Source: Hydrangea macrophylla
Taxonomy: Eukaryota; Streptophyta; Magnoliopsida; Cornales; Hydrangeaceae
NCBI GenBank assembly: GCA_033977485.1
Contig: CM066984.1
Span: forward strand, 107,231,691-107,295,690
Length of the DNA stretch: 64,000 nt
Direction: 5' to 3'
The position numbers and the translations under genes were made by a program. The notes under the pieces are model-generated. The model saw nothing but the letters and a program-made list of their open reading frames with translations, was not told where the DNA came from and did no database searches. The first letter of the stretch is position 1; each line of letters starts with the position of its first letter. Below, one piece after another: positions 58,075-64,000 of this stretch.

Positions 58075-58883
58075 TGTGGATATCACAATTTTTCCTTACC
58101 CACAGCTTTTTTAAAGATCTTTTTCAAATTCAAATTCTAAAACGAGTCGCCACTTAATTTTTAAGAAAAATTAAGAAACGATTTTAAAAGCAAACCGATC
58201 TTTTACAAAACCAAAGATAAACTGGGTCCGGGGATTATGGAATGAAAGGGGAAGGAGCCCGGCGGACTAAAACACCCGCTTTCATCCTGTCTCGTGATAG
58301 GCATCTACTCAACATCATTTTTAATTGAATTACTAATCTAAGTGTGCCCTCAACTAATACATATATATAAATAATACATTACATAAGCATGTTGAAAGGG
58401 GTGCAAAATTGCCAACAATAAAATATCATTCATAAGCCACATAGTTCAATTAGCAAGCGACATGATATGCACAAAGGAACTAGAGAACTTACCCGGGATC
58501 CCGTCGAAAATGTTAAACATGTAATGCATAAGAAATAGAAATCCTAAGAAAGGATCTCTAATCACATATATACACATAAGGCAAAAACCTAATTCTAAAG
58601 TGTCGCACATGAAGTCGAAAATCAATAAAATCAAGAGATAAATGAACTAGAGAAGGGTTGGAAATCGTACCTCAAAAGTGCTACAAAACAAAGTGTTAGT
58701 CCACATATTTTAAACAAAACATGGTATCAAATAATCAACCCTAAGCACCTAGCTTAAATCTATCAAGCATGGAAATAATTGACCTATTTATGGATTCCTT
58801 CTAATTAGTTGAAAACATATCACCTCTATAGATATGCAAGTCTTAACTAGGAGCCAATGCAATGTCCATATAGAGGTAGTATA
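58075..58883 (-). mobile_element. Tat/Ogre-like 5' LTR (3' part), cut by LTR B
   Basis: Plus reading starts TGTGGATATC just beyond the PBS. It aligns in reverse with the last 0.8 kb of the solo LTR at 52853-56228 (GGGTCCGGGGATTATGGAAT, GGCGGACTAAAACACCC). The rest of the LTR is displaced by the insertion of the element starting at 58884. Confidence 0.85.
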
Positions 58884-60096
58884 TGTAGCAACCTGTATTT
58901 TCGCGCCCCTAATAATAAATAAGAGATGTTAGTTTTTATTTATTTACTAATTGTCAATTTTTAGTTGGGTACTATTCTAATTATTAAATAATACTCATGT
59001 TATTAGTTATTAATACAATGCCATTTTACCTTGCTGTTATGTGTTATTTTTAATTGTAGTATTAATTCCATAAATGAAAAATACTTATGTTGATTTATTA
59101 TAATTATATAATATTAATTTTGTGACCCGTTAGTAATTTCATTTGAACTAATTCTGCTTAAGACTGTGCCCCTAAGTTACCCTATAATTTGGGATTAAAA
59201 CTAGTAATAAAATATTAATCACATTGACTACATTTTTTTGGTCCCTAATATTTATTTGGGGTATTTTCTTAGGCTACCCGGACCAACCTAACTGAACTAA
59301 CTGATTAAACGAACCAACTGTATTATTTATGAAATGACCGCATCAATCAAACCCAGCTGTATTATTTGTTGTGATCATTTCTGTTGCAAGTTGGCTCACT
59401 GATTGAGCTCCCTACATAAACATACATTACATACTACACACACACACCCACCTCCATAACTTCCTTCTCCATTGAATCTCCCTCTCAAAATCACAATCAC
59501 AAGTACACACATACACTGCTGGAATTTGCAGAAGAATCACATTAGAAGAAGGAAAAGTATCTCAATGAGGTTCAAGAGGCCATAGCCATAGCCATTGTTA
59601 AGCTCGGGGTTATTTCGGAATTTCCGTCTTTCTTCGGCAAGTCGCGCCGCCTTATCTAGCAACCTGTGAGTCTCTCGAACCCACTCATAATGTAGTATTT
59701 GTCATTACGAACAAGCCGGGGGTATCGAAAGTAAGTATATACGCCTATATATGTATATATAGCCATGGAGGTCCGAAATTAGCGGTTCCGTCAAACTCAA
59801 CGAAAATCGATTCTGTAAATTGGGAATGAAAGATCTTAGTCCCAATAAGTTGCGGTTCGAATACTACGGCTTAATTCATCCGTATCGCGACGTACCGTTG
59901 ATTTAAAATTTTGTCACCTCTCGGTTTTACGTGAAATCCGAGAGCTACGATTGAAATTAGTTAAAACCGACTGCGTATTCATAATCCTTGTGGAAAAACG
60001 AAGAAATCCATATATTACATGTCTTGGTTGAAGCAGAATTGAGAAATGGGTCAAAAACAGACTTCAAACTCTTAACAGGGGAGAAACTGCTGATGC

Positions 60097-60166
60097 CAAT
60101 CGATTGGAAACATATTCAATCGATTGACATGTCATCCAATCGATTGACACTTTTGTCAATCGATTG
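60097..60166. repeat. CAATCGATTG palindrome array in LTR B
   Basis: Four intact decamers start at 60097, 60117, 60137 and 60157, exactly 20 bp apart each time. Confidence 0.97.
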
Positions 60167-60784
60167 ACATTTTTCAGCACTGACGACTTTTACTAAAACG
60201 GCCATAACTCCCTCTAGGAAACTCGAAAACGCGCACCGTTCGAAGCGTTGGAAACTAGACTCAGAGACCTTTCATTTGATATGTAATTCATCCATAAAAA
60301 TTATAACTCATTTTTGAGGACATCGCTTCAAAGTGGACCCACTTGTGTACTGGTAGCTGAAAAAGCGTATTAAAGCATTCTTTGATGAAATTTCCTATTG
60401 TCTCATATGTGACTTGATAATTTAGATCGTGGATGTTAACTAAATGATTTTAAATACATTGTACCGTGTTAATAAGGAAAGGAAAATAGACTTTGAAAGC
60501 AAGAATTTGATAAGTTGATTTAATCGATAAATAATGATAAGAAGAAACCACTCTGATACCGTCTACAAAGCAAATGTGAAAAGAAGGATTTAAGTTATAT
60601 CACTCTGATACCTTTATAAGAAAATATGTAAAGAAAGAACAAGTCCTACGCCCGCTCTGATACCTCTATATAAACAAGAAAGAGAATAAATTACTCATTT
60701 GCATAGTCGAGATGGCATGTATGGAAAGGGGTCGTTGGTCAGCATGTATGTTGTGAGAATGTCTCGGGACGAGTAACCTTAATT

Positions 60785-61020
60785 ATCCCAGGCCGCTTGA
60801 GATACAGTAGGTTAATTAAGAAGGATTGAACCCAGGCCGCTTTTGATACGGTAGGTCAATCAGAGTCTTGTGATAGCCTTAATTATTCCAGGCCGCTACA
60901 GATACGGTAGATTAATTAAGAGGGCTGAGCCCAGGCCGCTTTTGATACGGTAGGTCAGTCTGGTGGTAGCTTTAAATTATTCCAGGCCGCTTCAGATACG
61001 GTAGATTAATTAAAGTATTC
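60785..61020 (+). repeat. CCAGGCCGCTTTTGATACGG repeats in LTR B
   Basis: Five units start near 60788, 60832, 60888, 60931 and 60982 (alternating about 44 and 51-56 bp, so a higher-order unit of about 100 bp). Confidence 0.85.
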
Positions 61021-61744
61021 CACAGGTTATTATAACCTTGAATGTCTAGGTATGTCGAGACCAACTTAAATACGGCAGACATATTGACAGACCTTCTAAA
61101 CTAACGGCATTGTGCCGGATGGTTCTAGGTGGACCGAATGAGTCAAGAGATTGTGATCGAGATAAAAGAGTCAGTGAGATGAGATGATTTCATGGTTCAT
61201 GCACGGTCTTAATTATTCATTACTCAAGCTGTTATTAATTATTATCATGCAATGATTGGAATAATGGATTAATCGTACCCTAAGGTACCAGACATTTATA
61301 ATAACTGTTAATGTACTTTTATAGACATTGCTTGTGTATTCGTTATGCTCACTCGACTTTCATTAGCTGATGACTTTATTTTGTCCTGGACATTCAAATG
61401 TTCAGGAAATGGTTATGCAGGGCGATATGATAATGCCAGCTAGAGGAGCCTGCAACGTTACTTTTCTAATTTAAATAAAGTTGTAATAAGGATATGGATA
61501 ATGTTTTTAATTTGAATAAGGCGTTTGTGCCTTAAGGATATTTTATTAAAGGACAATGTAATATCATTTGAAGTTGTAATATGTTTAATATTAACTTCCC
61601 TGTTGCTTTGTATTACTCTGTTTTCTGGTACATGTTAAGCTAAGTACAGAACAAGCGATCCATCAACTGTCATGACCTACGGGTCCAAAACGGAAATGAA
61701 ATTTTTTTTCCTTATTTTGCTACGCCGGGGCGTGACAGGATTTT

Positions 61745-61756
61745 TGGTATCAAAGC
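61745..61756 (+). other. Primer-binding site, initiator-Met type (one mismatch)
   Basis: TGGTATCAAAGC, 7 bases after the LTR end. One base differs from the TGGTATCAGAGC of element A. Confidence 0.75.
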
Positions 61757-61907
61757 CTTGGTTGTATAATTAGGCTTAAGCCTAGACACAGGTTATGATA
61801 GCAAAAGGATAGGCATAGTCGAGTGTCCTTCGTACTTAGGATCCGACATCCAGATGTATTAAGATTAGCCCTGATATAAGATAGTTTGCTTTTGTCAGGT
61901 TATCAGC

Positions 61908-62483
61908 ATGGACCCATATCTCGTACCCGATGATTTTGGCGGACATGTGATTGGCCCAGACGGGATAGCGCCGCACGACTTAGAGATCTATCTTACCCTG
62001 ATTCAGTTCCAGGCTAATGTTAGCGTGGAAAACAGTATTTGGAGAGCCATTCACACCGAGGGGATGGTGGACCTCCACCGAGTGCAGTTAGAGGCCTTCT
62101 ATCAGGCCCAGACGGATAGGTTGATTGCTGAGGAGAGGATTAGGAGGATTCTTACCCCTGACCTCTATCTACCTGTAGAGATAGAGATGGTACAGTTACA
62201 CCTGGCACTTCAGCCTGCTCCACTACCAGCTGTAGCTCCAGCGTCAGCTATACCCGAGGCTGCTATGGCTGTCCCTATGGAGTTGGGAGGAGTCGAGGTA
62301 GTCCTAGATGGATTTGAGCTCGAGCTTCATGACGTTGAGGCACCTGAGCCACCCCCAGCGCTACCCGTAGACCCCATGGACATGGATGGTGCTCCACCTC
62401 TAGTGTCTGATGCTGAGAGTAGTACTGATCACCCGATGCATCATTCCGGAGTTTGGTGCCGTAGGCCTCATGGCCCCCGGTAG
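61908..62483 (+). CDS. ORF at the gag position of Gypsy element B
   Basis: 191 codons starting MDPYLVPDDFGGHVIGPDG, about 150 nt after the PBS, ending TAG. Residues 20-90 are mixed and probably helical (LEIYLTLIQFQANVSVENS, RIRRIL). Residues 100-170 are rich in Pro, Ala and acidic residues (VAPASAIPEAAMAV, EAPEPPPALPVDPMDMDG). I see no gag core (WW or F..F motifs), no zinc knuckle and no protease. It may be a 5' reading frame or the N-terminus of gag, cut short where the probable Copia LTR begins soon after. The position in the element is the main reason to call it real. Confidence 0.55.
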   Translation: MDPYLVPDDFGGHVIGPDGIAPHDLEIYLTLIQFQANVSVENSIWRAIHTEGMVDLHRVQLEAFYQAQTDRLIAEERIRRILTPDLYLPVEIEMVQLHLALQPAPLPAVAPASAIPEAAMAVPMELGGVEVVLDGFELELHDVEAPEPPPALPVDPMDMDGAPPLVSDAESSTDHPMHHSGVWCRRPHGPR

Positions 62484-62637
62484 GCGTGTTTAGCTTTATG
62501 TTTGCAAGCATGTTGTAAATATTGGACTACGGCTTTACAACATTACTTTATGTATGAGACATTAGCATTATAATATATTGATATCAGCTTTACATTTCAT
62601 TGTGTATGTTTCTTTCATGAGATGATTGTTTTATCCT

Positions 62638-63480
62638 TAAGTATCATAGTAAGCAATTCGTGTGTGTATGAGATACACACAAGTGAGATACGAATTACTA
62701 TTCTTTGATACTTAGAATATGTCACAGTGGATGATGAGACTGGATACCTCATCAGGTCTACACTGTAGCATAATTAACTACCATTGGATGGAGTGATTAA
62801 TCTCAATCACTAGAGTGTAGCTCTTAGTTGATATGCTAGTGCTTATAGTGCATTGACGGACCTGAGCTTTCCTATTGACGCTTAAGGCTGTCAACAGTCA
62901 ATAGGAACTCATAACTTGTATAAGGTACGTGTTCTCAATCTTGAGATGATTATGAACACAGACTATGGATATGGCTGCTTTGACTTACCAATCAGTGAGG
63001 TCTATAGAAGATCAACACCTGGGTATCTTGGGTATGTCATGTCCATAGGGTTGTGAACATATATTGTCAAGATAGAATCTACCCTCTGATTCAGAGTAAG
63101 CATTCCCTTGAGAATGTCACCAAGTTGATTACTGAGTACTGCAGTCTTGTTGATAAGAGTTATCAACATGTTTGGTAATCATGAGTAGTGAATGAGACTC
63201 AAGGAATACAAGAAGTAATCATGATTCAGGTTGACAGTAACAGTTATCCGACTACCTGAATATGATTACGAATGCTGACAGTAGAGGGACATTAGTTCAC
63301 CATACAAGTCTAGTTATCGCTTCGGATATGTTCTTTTGCGTTGGAGTTCAGTTATCGTTTTATAGTGGAATAAACGTTAACTGACCAGTTAGTTAGTTTG
63401 CTGATCAAAGAGTTTGGTCATGGTAATTAACAAACTGGTCTGAGCCAACAATAAAGAGCCTAGGAGGTCCCACTCTTAGC
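62638..63480. repeat. Run of consecutive short inverted repeats
   Basis: At least ten local hairpins follow one another. They include GTGTGTAT/ATACACAC (3-nt loop, 62662-62680), TGATGAG/CTCATCA (62732-62754), TCCTATTGAC/GTCAATAGGA (62870-62906), TCTCAA/TTGAGA (62933-62946), CTCTGA/TCAGAG (63084-63096), TGTTGATAA/TTATCAACA (63148-63168), a 16-bp stem with one bulge (63215-63231 with 63254-63269) and TAACTG/CAGTTA (63378-63391). Confidence 0.8.
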
Positions 63481-63528
63481 TCCGCTAGGATGCTTGGAAA
63501 GACACTTAAGGAAGCTGTTAAGACAAGT

Positions 63529-63636
63529 TCGATCGATTGAAGTATGTTCGATTGATTGAAGTCAGCAGGTTCGATCGATCGAGAATGGTTCGATCGATCG
63601 AAGGTTCGATCGATCGAAGTCACTTCGATCGATCGA
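63529..63636. repeat. TCGATCGATCGA palindrome array upstream of a TATA box
   Basis: Sites start at 63529 (TCGATCGATTGA), 63548 (TCGATTGATTGA), 63571, 63590, 63606 and 63625. The last four are perfect 12-bp palindromes, flanked by T and A/G. Distances are 19, 23, 19, 16 and 19 bp. The last site ends 24 bp before the TATA box at 63660. Confidence 0.95.
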
Positions 63637-63659
63637 AGTCTAGGTCGGTTCTGGAAATC

Positions 63660-63668
63660 TATAAATAG
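63660..63668 (+). promoter_or_regulatory. TATA box of the probable Copia LTR
   Basis: TATAAATAG in the context CTATAAATAGGGCAACTGCG. Confidence 0.7.
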
Positions 63669-64000
63669 GGCAACTGCGTTCTAGAAGTAGGTGATCGTCG
63701 TTTTTATACGCAGAAGCTGCAGAAACTATCATAGTCTTCCCAAAACCTTCCTATCCTCTCTGTTAGGGTTCCCACGAACCCTAGTCTTTCCGGCAGGCAT
63801 CCGCAGGAGTCATAAGGGTGAAGATCATCTAGTGGAGGCTGCTGGAAGTTAAGGTTTCAGAATTGGGTTCAAGACACTAAGGTATAATTCTTGCACCCCT
63901 TGTACGCATCTATGAAATTGACGAGTAGTAGATCCTGGAATACCAAAAGTTTTATAACTTAACCTATTTCCGCTGCGCGTTTAAACTCTAACTTTAAACC

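Larger units (their letters stand above)
58884..61737 (+). mobile_element. LTR B (5' LTR of a Gypsy element)
   Basis: 2854 bp from TGTAGCAACCTGTATTTTCG to GCCGGGGCGTGACA, inserted in the inverted Tat/Ogre-like LTR and followed by a Met-type PBS. Homologous in order to LTR-2 (26216-28935). It contains four CAATCGATTG sites and a CCAGGCCGCTT tandem repeat. Confidence 0.85.
62500..64000 (+). mobile_element. Probable Copia-type LTR, start unresolved, runs off the window
   Basis: Unlike the Gypsy LTRs in composition and ends. It has a TATA box (TATAAATAG, 63660-63668), a short leader, and near the window end ATTTCCGCTGCGCGTTT, which I associate with the 3' part of SIRE-type Copia LTRs. Upstream of the TATA box are TCGATCGATCGA palindromes, and before those a series of hairpins. 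No internal coding region is in view, so the superfamily is inferred and the left border is a place marker. Confidence 0.45.

Overview
The window is nuclear DNA of a flowering plant, most likely a eudicot (no species assigned). The basis is spliced genes with GT-AG introns, Gypsy and Copia LTR retrotransposons primed by plant initiator-Met or Arg tRNAs, a Helitron, tRNA-derived SINEs, and many MITEs. It is mostly repeats. I find one apparently intact host gene and one broken one.

Layout. 1-9149 is retroelement-derived, C-rich on the top strand, with four tandem-repeat fields, ending in an LTR terminus (TATA box near 7987, LTR end at 9149). 9150-15640 holds the only intact gene: a four-exon F-box gene of the F-BOX STRESS INDUCED 4 type, on the minus strand (CDS 14804 down to 11742, 279 aa), with a likely 5'UTR intron and a promoter carrying E2F, ABRE-like and G-box motifs. 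A hAT-like MITE lies upstream. About 16.47-21.91 kb is a non-autonomous Helitron carrying a captured spliced gene fragment. 21.9-26.2 kb is intergenic with foldback MITEs and a 500-bp MULE-like element. 26.2-28.9 kb is a probable solo LTR. 30.17-30.70 kb is a frameshifted DUF247 pseudogene. 31.0-34.7 kb is the 5' half of a minus-strand Gypsy element (gag, protease start, PBS, LTR). 35-43 kb is a dense MITE/SINE landscape with clear target-site duplications. 43.2-62 kb is a stack of nested LTRs: F, C, D, E, a solo Tat/Ogre-like LTR inside E, an inverted Tat/Ogre-like 5' end, and Gypsy LTR B. The window ends in a probable Copia LTR.

The most unusual features are in the LTRs. Several families carry arrays of a 10-12 bp palindrome with a TCGA core, and neighbouring copies sit about 20 bp (two helical turns) apart. 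CAGTCGACTG is in LTRs A, D and E, CAATCGATTG in LTRs C and B, and TCGATCGATCGA in the Copia LTR just upstream of its TATA box. LTR-2 has CGCGCG-type motifs at the corresponding place. The Tat/Ogre-like element has a primer-binding site extended to about 49 nt. It matches the 3' half of tRNA-Arg(ACG) and has G at anticodon position 34, as expected if the edited, inosine-containing tRNA was copied. The Copia LTR also holds a run of back-to-back hairpins.

Limits: no database search was possible. Family names rest on motifs and remembered family sequences, and several element ends could not be fixed.
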